Shown here in pieces: positions 9,407 to 20,083 of a stretch of DNA of 64,000 bases. Below the pieces are notes generated by a model that did no database searches, was not told where the DNA came from, and saw nothing but the letters and a program-made list of their open reading frames with translations. Origin of the DNA: Comamonadaceae bacterium (GTDB lineage: Bacteria; Pseudomonadota; Gammaproteobacteria; Burkholderiales; Burkholderiaceae_C); contig JAIXUG010000004.1 of the NCBI GenBank assembly GCA_027484105.1, forward strand, positions 62,001 to 126,000, read 5' to 3'. Position 1 is the first letter of the stretch, and the number at the start of each line of letters is the position of its first letter. A program made the translations under genes and the position numbers.

Positions 9407-11401
9407 TCATGCGCCAAAAACTTGCCGGCTTTGCCACCAGACCATCACCTGTTCCACCGAGGCTTCGATGGTCAAGGACGAGTTGTCCAGTTGCAAGGCA
9501 TCTTGCGCGGGCAATAAGGGCGCAACGCTGCGGGACATGTCCCGTGCATCGCGCGCCTCCAAGTCGGCGCGAAGATTGTCGATGTTAGCCGAAAAACCCT
9601 TCAAAATCAACTGCTTATGCCGTCTTTCGGCGCGTTGGGCTGCGCTGGCGGTCAAAAACACCTTCAAAGGGGCGTTCGGGAAGATCACGGTGCCCATGTC
9701 GCGGCCGTCGGCCAAGAGGCCCGGCAGGCGCTGAAAGCTGTGCTGCAAATCGATCAACGCCTCGCGCACAGTGGGTAAAACAGACACTTTGGAGGCGTTC
9801 ATGCCGCCTTGCTCGCTGCGGATGGCATCGGTCACATCCACGTTGTCCAGCAACACCTGCTCGCCTTCAAAGCGCACCGGCAGGCGGCGGGCCAGTTTGG
9901 CAATTGCTGCTTCATCTACGGCTTCCAGCGTCAGGCCCGCTTGCAAGGCGGCGTGGGCCGTGACGCGGTAGAGCGCGCCCGAATCCAGGTAGTGGTAACC
10001 CAGTTGTGCGGCCACGCGGCTGGCCAGCGTGCCTTTGCCCGAGGCCGTGGGGCCGTCGATGCAGATCACAGGAATGTGGGGAGACGCAGTGTGCGCCACC
10101 GAGAACAGGGCCTCGAAATAATCGGGGAAGGTCTTGGCCACGCACTTGGGGTCTTCGATGCGCACGGGCACTTGATCGGCATTGAATGCTGCCAATGAAA
10201 AGCACATGGCCACCCGGTGGTCATCGTAGGTGTGGATGCTGGCGCGCCGCCAGTGCCCAGCAGGCAGTGGGTGGATGGTGATCCAATCCGGGCCTTCTTC
10301 GACAGTGGCACCCAACTTGCGGCTTTCGGCAGCCATGGCCGCGATGCGGTCGGTTTCCTTCACGCGCCAGCTGGCAATGTTGCGCAGCGTGGTGGGGCCG
10401 TCGGCATACAGCGCCATCACGGCCAGCGTCATGGCGGCGTCGGGGATGTGGTTGCAGTCGAGCGTGATGCCTTTGAGTGGCCATGCACCGCGCCGGATTT
10501 CGAGCCAGTTGGGGCCGCTGGTGATGTGCGCGCCCATTTGCGCGGCGGCGTCCATGAAGCGGATGTCCCCCTGGATGGAATCTGCGCCCACGCCCTGGAT
10601 GCGGATGCCTTGGCCTTCAGCCATCGCACCCAGCGCGATGAAGTAGCTGGCCGAAGACGCGTCCGCCTCGACGTGGATGCTGCCGGGCGACTGGTAGCGG
10701 CTGCCTGCCGGGATCACAAAGCGCTCCCAGCCTTGGCGTTCGACAGCGATGCCGTAGCGTGCCAGCAGGTTGAGCGTGATCTCGATGTAGGGCTTGCTGA
10801 TGAGTTCGCCCACCACCTCGATGGTGATGGCGCGCTCTTGGGCAGCCAATGGCAAGGCCATCAGCAAGGCAGTCAGGAACTGGCTGGAGACATCGCCGCG
10901 CACCGGGATGGGTTTGTCCAGTTGCAATTGCGGCTGGCCCACGCGCAGAGGCGGGTAGCCCTCATTGCCCAGGTAGTCGATGGTGCAGCCCAGCTCGCGC
11001 AGCGCATCGACCAGGTCGCCAATCGGGCGCTCGTGCATGCGCGGCACGCCCTTGAGCGTGAAGTCGCCACCTTGCACAGCCAACGCTGCGGTGAGCGGGC
11101 GCATGGCCGTGCCCGCATTGCCCATGAAAAACTCAATGGCCTCGGCAGGCCAGGCCCGGCCGCCCAGGCCGGTGATGGTGACGGTGGTGCCTTCGGCATC
11201 GACGCCGCAGCCCAGCTGTCGCAGGGCAGCCAGCATCACGCGGGTGTCGTCCGAATCCAGCAGGTCGTGAACCACCGTGGTGCCTTGGCACAGTGCGGAG
11301 AGCAGCAGCACACGGTTGGAGATGCTTTTGGAGCCGGGCAGGGTGACGGTGCCGGATGCGCCTTGCAGCGCTGGGATGTCGAGGAAGGCGGTGGAGAACA
11401 T
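9407..11401 (-). CDS. aroA-cmk: Bifunctional 3-phosphoshikimate 1-carboxyvinyltransferase / cytidylate kinase
   Basis: One 664-residue chain joins two enzymes. Residues 1 to about 438 are EPSP synthase, which transfers enolpyruvate from PEP to shikimate-3-phosphate: [18 protein letters not shown] near the start, [14 protein letters not shown], and [13 protein letters not shown] near the C-end. From residue 443 the cytidylate kinase (CMP to CDP) begins with the P-loop [15 protein letters not shown] and continues with [22 protein letters not shown] and the LID-like RDARDMSR. No stop or frameshift separates them. It starts three bases after tyrA. Other Burkholderiales carry the same fusion. Confidence 0.96.
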   Translation of the reverse strand: MFSTAFLDIPALQGASGTVTLPGSKSISNRVLLLSALCQGTTVVHDLLDSDDTRVMLAALRQLGCGVDAEGTTVTITGLGGRAWPAEAIEFFMGNAGTAMRPLTAALAVQGGDFTLKGVPRMHERPIGDLVDALRELGCTIDYLGNEGYPPLRVGQPQLQLDKPIPVRGDVSSQFLTALLMALPLAAQERAITIEVVGELISKPYIEITLNLLARYGIAVERQGWERFVIPAGSRYQSPGSIHVEADASSASYFIALGAMAEGQGIRIQGVGADSIQGDIRFMDAAAQMGAHITSGPNWLEIRRGAWPLKGITLDCNHIPDAAMTLAVMALYADGPTTLRNIASWRVKETDRIAAMAAESRKLGATVEEGPDWITIHPLPAGHWRRASIHTYDDHRVAMCFSLAAFNADQVPVRIEDPKCVAKTFPDYFEALFSVAHTASPHIPVICIDGPTASGKGTLASRVAAQLGYHYLDSGALYRVTAHAALQAGLTLEAVDEAAIAKLARRLPVRFEGEQVLLDNVDVTDAIRSEQGGMNASKVSVLPTVREALIDLQHSFQRLPGLLADGRDMGTVIFPNAPLKVFLTASAAQRAERRHKQLILKGFSANIDNLRADLEARDARDMSRSVAPLLPAQDALQLDNSSLTIEASVEQVMVWWQSRQVFGA

Positions 11402-11404
11402 GGG

Positions 11405-12301
11405 TCAGTCTTCGGCAGCAGTGTGGCAAGCGTTGCCCGCCTGCAGTGTCCAGCCCGAGCGCACGGCGCTGGCTTGTTGAATCAGTTGCTGCAGCGCAGC
11501 GTTGTCACCTTGTTTCAGGGCATTTTCAAATGCGTCAAGTGCGCGGCGAAAGTGTGCCAATTGCGTCAGCACTTCGGTATGGTTGGCACTCAGGATGTCA
11601 CGCCAGACGGCGGAGTCGCTGGCGGCGATGCGTGAAAAATCCCGAAAGCCTGGGCCTGCCATCTCCAAAAAAGCCGCACCTTGCGGCTGCGCAGTGAGTG
11701 CATTCACGGCCGCAAAAGCCAGCAAGTGCGGCAGGTGGCTGACAGCGGCAAAGGTGGCGTCGTGCGCCTCGGGCGTCATGTGGCTCACATGGCTGCCAAT
11801 GGCAGTCCAGACTTCGCTCGCCATTTTGATTTGGCGGATGCTGTTTTGCGGCAAGGGCGTGAGGATGGTGCGGCGCGCTTGGTAAAGCGTGGCTTCGGCA
11901 TGCTCGATGCCCGCCACCTCTTTGCCCGCAATCGGGTGGGAAGGCACCAAACAGCTCAGGCGTTCGCCCAGGTGGGCTTGGGCAGCGGCGATCACATCGC
12001 ATTTGGTGGAGCCCACATCCATCAGCAGGGCCTGCGGTGCCAGCGCACTGCGCATGGCGGCAAAGCTGCTTTGCATGGCGCCCACGGGCACCGCCAGCAA
12101 GACCAAGTCGGCACCCTGCACCGCTTCGGCCACGCTGTTGCAAGCTTGGTCGATGACCTTCAGTTCAAGTGCCCGCTGCCGGGTTTTTTCAGAAGCGCTG
12201 AAACCGGTGATGTGCTGCACCAGGCCCGCTTGGCGCAGCGCGAGCGCAAACGAGCCGCCCATCAGGCCGCAGCCAATCAGGGCCAGGCGTTGGAATATCA
12301 C
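11405..12301 (-). CDS. tyrA: Prephenate dehydrogenase
   Basis: NAD(P)-dependent oxidative decarboxylation of prephenate (or arogenate) on the way to tyrosine. The 298-residue protein begins with a Rossmann nucleotide-binding motif IGCGLMGGSFALALRQAG, followed by VLLAVPVGAM, DVGSTKCDVI and the substrate-site segment LVPSHPIAGKEVAG. There is no chorismate mutase or ACT domain, so it is the monofunctional type. Start is GTG, 18 bases after pheA. It lies in the serC-pheA-tyrA-aroA operon; Burkholderia-type clusters often have hisC between pheA and tyrA, absent here. Confidence 0.94.
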   Translation of the reverse strand: MIFQRLALIGCGLMGGSFALALRQAGLVQHITGFSASEKTRQRALELKVIDQACNSVAEAVQGADLVLLAVPVGAMQSSFAAMRSALAPQALLMDVGSTKCDVIAAAQAHLGERLSCLVPSHPIAGKEVAGIEHAEATLYQARRTILTPLPQNSIRQIKMASEVWTAIGSHVSHMTPEAHDATFAAVSHLPHLLAFAAVNALTAQPQGAAFLEMAGPGFRDFSRIAASDSAVWRDILSANHTEVLTQLAHFRRALDAFENALKQGDNAALQQLIQQASAVRSGWTLQAGNACHTAAED

Positions 12302-12319
12302 TGCACGCTCACTCGGGGG

Positions 12320-13420
12320 TCATTCAGGAACGGGGTAAGAACCCAGCACCTTGTAAAACGCACACAGGCCTTGCAGCTCTTGCAGGGCTGCAGCCACATG
12401 CGGCTCGCTGATGTGGCCTTGCAGATCGATGTAGAAGTAATACTCCCACTGGCCTGATTTGGCAGGGCGCGACTCAAAGCGGGTCATGGACACACCGTTG
12501 TTCTTGAGCGGCACCAGCAAATCGTGCACGGCACCAGGCCGGTTGGGCACCGACACCACCAGGCTGGTGCAGTCCTTGCCCGAAGCGGGCGGTGTGGCCA
12601 GGGTTTGCGGCAATGAAATCACGGCAAAACGGGTGCGGTTGAAGGCTTCGTCCTGGATGGCGTGGTGCACGATGTGCAGGCCAAATTGGCTGGCTGCGCG
12701 TTCGCTGGCCAAGGCCGCCCAAGCGGGGTTGGTGGCAGCCAGGCGAGCACCTTCGGCGTTGCTGGACACCGCGCGGCGCTCCACATGCGGCAAGTGTTTG
12801 GACAGCCAGCCTTGGCATTGGGCCAAGGCCTGGGGATGGGCCATCACCACTTCAATGCCTTCGTCGCCCGGCGTCTGTCGCAACAGGTTATGGCGCACCA
12901 GCAGGCTGACTTCGCCCACCACATGCACCGGCGAGCGCAAAAACAGATCGAGCGAACGGGCGACCACGCCTTCGGTGGAGTTTTCCATGCCGACCACGCC
13001 GAACTGGGCTGTGCCCGCAGCGGTGGCGTGGAACACTTCGTCGAAGTTGGCGCAGTAAATCAGGTTGGCCGCACCGCCGAAGAACTCGATCGCCGCTTGC
13101 TCGCAAAACGTGCCCTGCGGCCCAAGCACCGCCACGCGCTGTGGTGCTTCGAGGGCCAGGCAGGCGGACATGATCTCTCGCCAAATGGAGGCCACATGTT
13201 CGTTCTTGAGCGGGCCGGGGTTGGCCTGGGTGATCTTGTCAATGACTTGGGCCACCCGGTCGGGTCGAAAAAACGGCGAACCTTCGGCGCGTTTGATTTC
13301 ACCCACCTGCTCGGCCACATGGGCGCGCTGGTTAAGCAGACTCAGCAGTTGTTTGTCCAGCGCGTCAATTTGCACACGCAAAGCGCCCAGGGCTTCCGAC
13401 TGAATGGGTTGTTGGCTCAT
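12320..13420 (-). CDS. pheA: Bifunctional chorismate mutase / prephenate dehydratase
   Basis: Converts chorismate to prephenate and then phenylpyruvate in phenylalanine synthesis. The 366 residues comprise an AroQ-type chorismate mutase (about 1-95, LRVQIDALDKQLLSLLNQRA), a prephenate dehydratase domain (about 97-280, GPQGTFCEQAAIEFFG and NSTEGVVARSLDLFL), and a C-terminal ACT domain (about 287-366, SLVVSVPNRPGAVHDLL, RFESRPAK) that senses phenylalanine. The length is that of the usual P-protein. It follows serC by 36 bases in the same operon. Confidence 0.96.
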   Translation of the reverse strand: MSQQPIQSEALGALRVQIDALDKQLLSLLNQRAHVAEQVGEIKRAEGSPFFRPDRVAQVIDKITQANPGPLKNEHVASIWREIMSACLALEAPQRVAVLGPQGTFCEQAAIEFFGGAANLIYCANFDEVFHATAAGTAQFGVVGMENSTEGVVARSLDLFLRSPVHVVGEVSLLVRHNLLRQTPGDEGIEVVMAHPQALAQCQGWLSKHLPHVERRAVSSNAEGARLAATNPAWAALASERAASQFGLHIVHHAIQDEAFNRTRFAVISLPQTLATPPASGKDCTSLVVSVPNRPGAVHDLLVPLKNNGVSMTRFESRPAKSGQWEYYFYIDLQGHISEPHVAAALQELQGLCAFYKVLGSYPVPE

Positions 13421-13456
13421 GTCTCGTGATCTTTCTGGCGGCCTGTTGGGCAGGCT

Positions 13457-14548
13457 TCAGGCCTGTGTTTTTTCAAATTCGCGCATGTAGGCCACCAGCG
13501 CCTGAACGCCTTCGAGGGGCATGGCGTTGTAGATGCTGGCGCGCATGCCACCCACCGATTTGTGGCCCTTGAGTTGCAACAAGTTGGCGGCTTTGGCGCC
13601 CGCCAAAAAGGCGTCGTTGCGCGATTCGTCGCGCAAGAAAAAGGGCACGTTCATGCGCGAGCGGCAGTCTTTGGCCACCTTGTTCACGTACAGGCTGGAG
13701 CTGTCGAGAAAATCGTACAACAGCTGCGCTTTGGCGATGTTGCGTTGTTCCATGGCGGCAATGCCGCCATGCTTTTTGAGCCACTGGAACACCAGCCCGG
13801 CGATGTAAATGCTGTAGGTGGGGGGTGTGTTGTACATCGACTGGTTGTCGGCCACCAGCTTGTAATCAAAAGCGCTGGGGCAGTGCGGCAGGGCGTGACC
13901 GATCAGGTCTTCGCGCACGATGACCAAGGTCAGGCCCGCAGGCCCGAGGTTTTTCTGTGCGCCGCCAAAGGCCAAGCCCACGCGCGTCCAATCCACCGGG
14001 CGCGAAGCCACATGCGATGAAAAATCGACCACCAGGGGGGCGTCGCACCCCAGGGCCTTGAGGTCCGGGAGTTCGTGAAACTCCACGCCGTGGATGGTTT
14101 CGTTGCCACAGATGTGCAGGTAGCGGCTGTCGGCGCCGATTTGCCATGTGGCTGGCGCGGGCAAGGTGGTGAAAGCCTCGGACTGCGCTGTCGCGGCCAC
14201 ACGGGCTGTACCGAATTTGCCCGCTTCTTTTTGCGACTTTTGGCTCCAGCTGCCGGTGAGCACAAAGTCCATGGCCCCGCCTTGCGACAGGTTCAGCGGC
14301 ACGATGGCGTTTTCAGCCAGTCCGCCGCCTTGCATGAACAAGATCTTGAAATGCGCAGGCACCGCTAGCAATTCGCGCAAGTCGGCTTCGGCCTGCTCAT
14401 AGATGCTGATGAACTCCTTGCCGCGGTGGCTCATCTCCATCACGCTCATGCCAGAGCCCTGCCAATTGAGCATCTCCGACGCGGCTTGTTGCAACACAGC
14501 CTCGGGCATGACGGCTGGGCCTGCCGAGAAGTTGAAAGCGCGCCCCAT
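13457..14548 (-). CDS. serC: Phosphoserine aminotransferase
   Basis: PLP enzyme converting 3-phosphohydroxypyruvate and glutamate to phosphoserine in serine synthesis; it also acts in pyridoxal phosphate synthesis. The 363-residue product begins with the family signature [18 protein letters not shown] and contains [32 protein letters not shown] and [18 protein letters not shown], the last carrying the PLP-binding lysine. The ATG at 14548 follows the gyrA stop by three bases; a GTG one codon earlier is possible. Context: first biosynthetic gene after gyrA. Confidence 0.96.
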   Translation of the reverse strand: MGRAFNFSAGPAVMPEAVLQQAASEMLNWQGSGMSVMEMSHRGKEFISIYEQAEADLRELLAVPAHFKILFMQGGGLAENAIVPLNLSQGGAMDFVLTGSWSQKSQKEAGKFGTARVAATAQSEAFTTLPAPATWQIGADSRYLHICGNETIHGVEFHELPDLKALGCDAPLVVDFSSHVASRPVDWTRVGLAFGGAQKNLGPAGLTLVIVREDLIGHALPHCPSAFDYKLVADNQSMYNTPPTYSIYIAGLVFQWLKKHGGIAAMEQRNIAKAQLLYDFLDSSSLYVNKVAKDCRSRMNVPFFLRDESRNDAFLAGAKAANLLQLKGHKSVGGMRASIYNAMPLEGVQALVAYMREFEKTQA

Positions 14549-14551
14549 CAC

Positions 14552-17227
<2,676 letters not shown>

Positions 17228-17342
17228 AAGGGAGAGGGGAAAGTGACGCGGTGAAAACCAAACATTTTAGTTGCAAGCCATTGTGGCGTCTATGCAACAT
17301 TTGTGATGCATTTGCAAGACAGCCTTGTCGTCAGTCCGGCAT

Positions 17343-17374
17343 TTGACAGACGAGCGCATCGTCTATGGCACAAT
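17343..17374 (+). promoter_or_regulatory. Possible promoter of the OmpA-like gene
   Basis: A perfect TTGACA (17343-17348) is followed by CACAAT at 17369-17374. The spacer is 20 bases, longer than ideal, so the true -10 may differ. It would give a leader of about 75 bases that contains AGAGGAAG directly before the start codon. The same 231-base gap must also hold the gyrA promoter, which I could not place. Confidence 0.3.
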
Positions 17375-17458
17375 AATTCTCAACGCACCGGATGACGGTC
17401 ATGTGGTGCGTCATTTTTACGCAGCGAGTCTGCGGCTTTATCCCTCAAGAGGAAGACC

Positions 17459-18148
17459 ATGAAGAAACTGAACAAAGTGGCGATGTTGTTGGCCTCCGCA
17501 GCTCTCGCAACCGCCGCTGGCGCACAAACTGTTGACAACTGGCGCAATGGCACCGGTGAGCTGGTTTGGAAAAACGGCACCAATGAACTGTGCTGGCGCA
17601 ACGCCAACTGGACCCCCGCCACCGCCGGCGCAGGTTGCGATGGCGCCATTGTTGCTCCTCGGGCAACTCCTGCTCCTGCTGCTGCACCAGCACCTGCTGC
17701 ACGTCCAGCACCTGCTCCAGCCCCAGCGGCGGCTGCTCCAGCACCACGTCCAGCTGCTCCAGCGGCACCTGCATTGCCTCCAGCGGCTGCAACCAAAGTC
17801 ACATTCGCTGCTGACGCTTTCTTTGACTTCGACAAGTCTGTCCTCAAAGCAGAAGGCAAAGCCAAGCTGGACGATCTGGTGGGCAAAGTCAAGGGCATCA
17901 GCCTGGAAGTTGTCATTGCCGTGGGTCACACCGACTCCGTGGGCAGCGATGCTTACAACCAAAAGCTGTCGGTCAAGCGTGCTGACGCTGTGAAGGCCTA
18001 CTTGGTGTCCAAAGGCATCGAGAAGAACCGTGTCTACACAGAAGGCAAGGGCGAGAAGCAAGCTGTTGCTGACAACAATACTTCTGCAGGCCGTGCCAAG
18101 AACCGCCGCGTTGAAATCGAAGTGGTGGGTACACGTCCAAACCGCTGA
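17459..18148 (+). CDS. OmpA-family peptidoglycan-associated envelope protein
   Basis: A 229-residue exported protein. It has a signal peptide ([23 protein letters not shown]), a short mature N-terminal domain with two cysteines and NG/NW repeats (about 24-65), a Pro/Ala-rich linker of about 45 residues, and an OmpA C-terminal domain (about 112-226). The latter shows [13 protein letters not shown], the diaminopimelate-binding [20 protein letters not shown] and [10 protein letters not shown]. There is no room for an eight-stranded barrel, so this is not a classic OmpA; it likely tethers the envelope to peptidoglycan. A strong ribosome-binding site AGAGGAAG and a tight terminator suggest high expression. 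Confidence 0.9.
   Translation: MKKLNKVAMLLASAALATAAGAQTVDNWRNGTGELVWKNGTNELCWRNANWTPATAGAGCDGAIVAPRATPAPAAAPAPAARPAPAPAPAAAAPAPRPAAPAAPALPPAAATKVTFAADAFFDFDKSVLKAEGKAKLDDLVGKVKGISLEVVIAVGHTDSVGSDAYNQKLSVKRADAVKAYLVSKGIEKNRVYTEGKGEKQAVADNNTSAGRAKNRRVEIEVVGTRPNR
17660..17795 (+). repeat. Low-complexity Pro/Ala linker repeat within the OmpA-like gene
   Basis: Irregular tandem copies of a GCTCCAGCACCTGCTG-like unit encode alternating Ala and Pro residues between the N-terminal domain and the OmpA domain. Length variation between strains by slippage would be expected (inference). Confidence 0.65.
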
Positions 18149-18165
18149 TCCTTCACCGGATTGCC

Positions 18166-18193
18166 AAAAAGCCCCAGCGATGGGGCTTTTTTT
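18166..18193 (+). terminator. Rho-independent terminator after the OmpA-like gene
   Basis: AGCCCCA/TGGGGCT stem with a GCGA tetraloop followed by seven Ts, 18 bases beyond the stop codon. It separates this gene from ubiG. Confidence 0.9.
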
Positions 18194-18239
18194 CGTCTGT
18201 CGTTCATGGTTTGCGCCTGTTCGCCGACAATCAGAGCCC

Positions 18240-18950
18240 ATGAATACCAGCAATTCCAACGTCGACCCGGCCGAATTGGCCAAATTTTCAGATCTGGCTC
18301 ACCGCTGGTGGGACCCTGAGAGTGAATTTCGCCCCCTGCACCAGATCAACCCCTTGCGCCTGGAGTGGATCCACGCTTTGGTCCCCTTGACTGGCCTCAA
18401 GGTGGTGGACATTGGTTGCGGCGGTGGCATTCTGGCCGACGCCATGGCCCGCAAAGGCGCCCAGGTGTTGGGCATTGACCTGGCCACCAAATCCCTCAAA
18501 GTCGCGCAATTGCACGCACTCGAAGCGGGCACTCAAGGCGTGCAATACCGTGAAGTCAGTGCCGAAACCCTGGCCGCTGAGCAGCCTGCGCAGTTTGACG
18601 TGGTCACCTGCATGGAAATGTTGGAGCATGTGCCTGACCCCGCCTCGGTGGTCAAAGCCTGCGCCCAATTGGTCAAGCCTGGTGGCTGGGTGTTCTTTTC
18701 CACGCTCAACCGCAACCCCAAGTCTTTCCTGTTTGCGATCGTCGGCGCCGAATACATCCTCAACTTGCTGCCCAAAGGCACACACGAATTTGCCCGCCTG
18801 ATCAAACCCAGCGAACTCACGTCCTGGGCGCGCGAAGCCGGGCTGGACGCCCAAGGCTTCAAGGGCATGGAATACAACCCCTTCACCAAGCGCTACTGGC
18901 TGAGCCAGGACACCAGCGTGAACTACTTGCTGGCCTGCCGGAAAGCCTGA
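18240..18950 (+). CDS. ubiG: Ubiquinone biosynthesis O-methyltransferase UbiG
   Basis: SAM-dependent methyltransferase for both O-methylations in ubiquinone synthesis. The 236 residues start with the conserved N-terminus [18 protein letters not shown], then [15 protein letters not shown], the SAM-binding motif [20 protein letters not shown] and [16 protein letters not shown]. An open frame extends upstream to 18030 but runs through the previous gene and its terminator, so ATG 18240 is used. The next gene follows by two bases. Confidence 0.96.
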   Translation: MNTSNSNVDPAELAKFSDLAHRWWDPESEFRPLHQINPLRLEWIHALVPLTGLKVVDIGCGGGILADAMARKGAQVLGIDLATKSLKVAQLHALEAGTQGVQYREVSAETLAAEQPAQFDVVTCMEMLEHVPDPASVVKACAQLVKPGGWVFFSTLNRNPKSFLFAIVGAEYILNLLPKGTHEFARLIKPSELTSWAREAGLDAQGFKGMEYNPFTKRYWLSQDTSVNYLLACRKA

Positions 18951-18952
18951 CC

Positions 18953-19618
18953 ATGTTTCAAAGCGCACAAGCCGTCTTGTTTGACCTCGACGGCACCCTC
19001 ATCGACAGTGCGCCTGATTTGGGTGCGGCCGTGGACCAAATGCGTGTGGCACGCGGTTTGTCGTCCCTGCCACTCGAGCACTACCGGCCCATGGCCGGTG
19101 CCGGTGCCCGGGGCATGCTGGGCCTTGCCTTTGGCATGACACCCGAGCATCCCGATTTCGAGGCCATGAAGGAAGAGTTTTTCGTCACCTACGAAAACTG
19201 CATGACCGAACGCACCCGCATCTTCGACGGCGTAGTGGACATGATCGAGCGCCTGGTGGCCCTGGGCCTGCCTTGGGGCGTGGTCACCAACAAATCCAGC
19301 CGATTCACCGACCCGCTGACCGCATCCATGCCTCTTTTCGCCACGGCCGGGGCCATTGTCAGCGGCAACACCACGCCGCATGCCAAGCCACACCCGGAGC
19401 CTTTGTTCGAGGCCGCAAGGCGTTTGGCCATCGACCCCGCCCGCTGCGTCTATGTGGGCGATGACGAGCGCGACATCGTCGCGGGCTTGGCGGCGGGCAT
19501 GGGCACCGTCGCTGCCACCTATGGCTATCTGGGGCAGCAGAGCGATATTTCACGCTGGAATGCGCATTTGCACATTGATTCTCCAATGGACCTCTTGCAA
19601 TTTCTCAGGAGCGCCTAA
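18953..19618 (+). CDS. HAD phosphatase, phosphoglycolate phosphatase Gph / MurNAc-6-phosphate phosphatase MupP type
   Basis: A 221-residue haloacid dehalogenase-fold phosphatase. The nucleophile motif FDLDGTLIDSAPDL (Asp11 and Asp13), the motif II threonine in VVTNKSS, the KPHPEPL lysine and the motif IV acidic pair in YVGDDERDI are all present, with a helical cap after motif I. Databases name such genes gph, but Pseudomonas mupP, which dephosphorylates MurNAc-6-phosphate in peptidoglycan recycling, also sits next to ubiG near gyrA. The substrate is therefore open. It is coupled to ubiG by a two-base gap, and its stop codon overlaps the tmRNA promoter. Confidence 0.88.
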   Translation: MFQSAQAVLFDLDGTLIDSAPDLGAAVDQMRVARGLSSLPLEHYRPMAGAGARGMLGLAFGMTPEHPDFEAMKEEFFVTYENCMTERTRIFDGVVDMIERLVALGLPWGVVTNKSSRFTDPLTASMPLFATAGAIVSGNTTPHAKPHPEPLFEAARRLAIDPARCVYVGDDERDIVAGLAAGMGTVAATYGYLGQQSDISRWNAHLHIDSPMDLLQFLRSA

Positions 19619-19621
19619 AAT
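19595..19621 (+). promoter_or_regulatory. Probable ssrA promoter overlapping the end of the phosphatase gene
   Basis: TTGCAA at 19595-19600 and TAAAAT at 19616-19621 are separated by 15 bases. The predicted start lies about ten bases after the -10 hexamer, where the mature tmRNA begins (19632). The TAA stop codon of the upstream gene is the first half of the -10 hexamer. Confidence 0.5.
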
Positions 19622-19631
19622 AGGACGCTCA

Positions 19632-20008
19632 GGGGCTGCACTGGTTTCGACATGGGTTCGGACGCGTGGCAGGGCATGTCGAGGTTCTGATCCTCGTTAA
19701 TCTTCGGAAAAAAAACTAACTGCAAACGACGAACGTTTCGCACTCGCTGCTTAATCCAGCGAGCCTTGCAACAGTTGGCCGATAGGCTGGGCAAGGGTGG
19801 TCGCAAGACCGTCCAGGCTGCAAGGTAAAACATATGGGCTGGCATCTCACCGGGTACCTTGGTGTGGTGTGAGAAAAAAGGGTGCTGGCTGGATGTTCAG
19901 CGTGTCGCTGCGCGGTTCATTTGGCGAGACTCAAATCAGACGACTACACATGTAGAACTGTACGAAAAAGGCTTATGGACGGGGGTTCAAATCCCCCCAG
20001 CTCCACCA
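19632..20008 (+). ncRNA. ssrA: Transfer-messenger RNA (tmRNA)
   Basis: tmRNA rescues stalled ribosomes by trans-translation. The 5' end GGGGCTGCACTGGTTTCGAC and the 3' end with the T-arm GGGTTCAAATCCCCC, closing CAGCTCC and CCA are unmistakable; the acceptor stem GGGGCTG/CAGCTCC has one GU pair. The tag frame starts at 19722 and reads GCAAACGACGAACGTTTC and on, ending CTCGCTGCTTAA: peptide (A)NDERFALAA, typical of betaproteobacteria. The length of 377 bases is normal for a one-piece molecule. The sequence after CCA runs straight into a terminator, with no sign of an integrated element. Confidence 0.98.
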
Positions 20009-20015
20009 AACCGCT

Positions 20016-20049
20016 AAAAAAGCCAACCTTCACGGGTTGGCTTTTTTTT
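20016..20049 (+). terminator. Rho-independent terminator of tmRNA
   Basis: AGCCAACC/GGTTGGCT eight-pair stem followed by a run of eight Ts, starting eight bases after the tmRNA CCA end. Confidence 0.92.
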
Positions 20050-20083
20050 GGCCAAATAGGCCAACAAACATGGAGCACAGCGA

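Noticed and set aside
17660..17795. CRISPR-like repeats
   Set aside because: The repeats are in frame, irregular and without spacers; they encode a Pro/Ala linker.
19632..20049. Integration site for a mobile element at the tmRNA 3' end
   Set aside because: The CCA end is followed at once by a terminator and an ordinary amidase gene; no integrase and no repeated tmRNA fragment is present.
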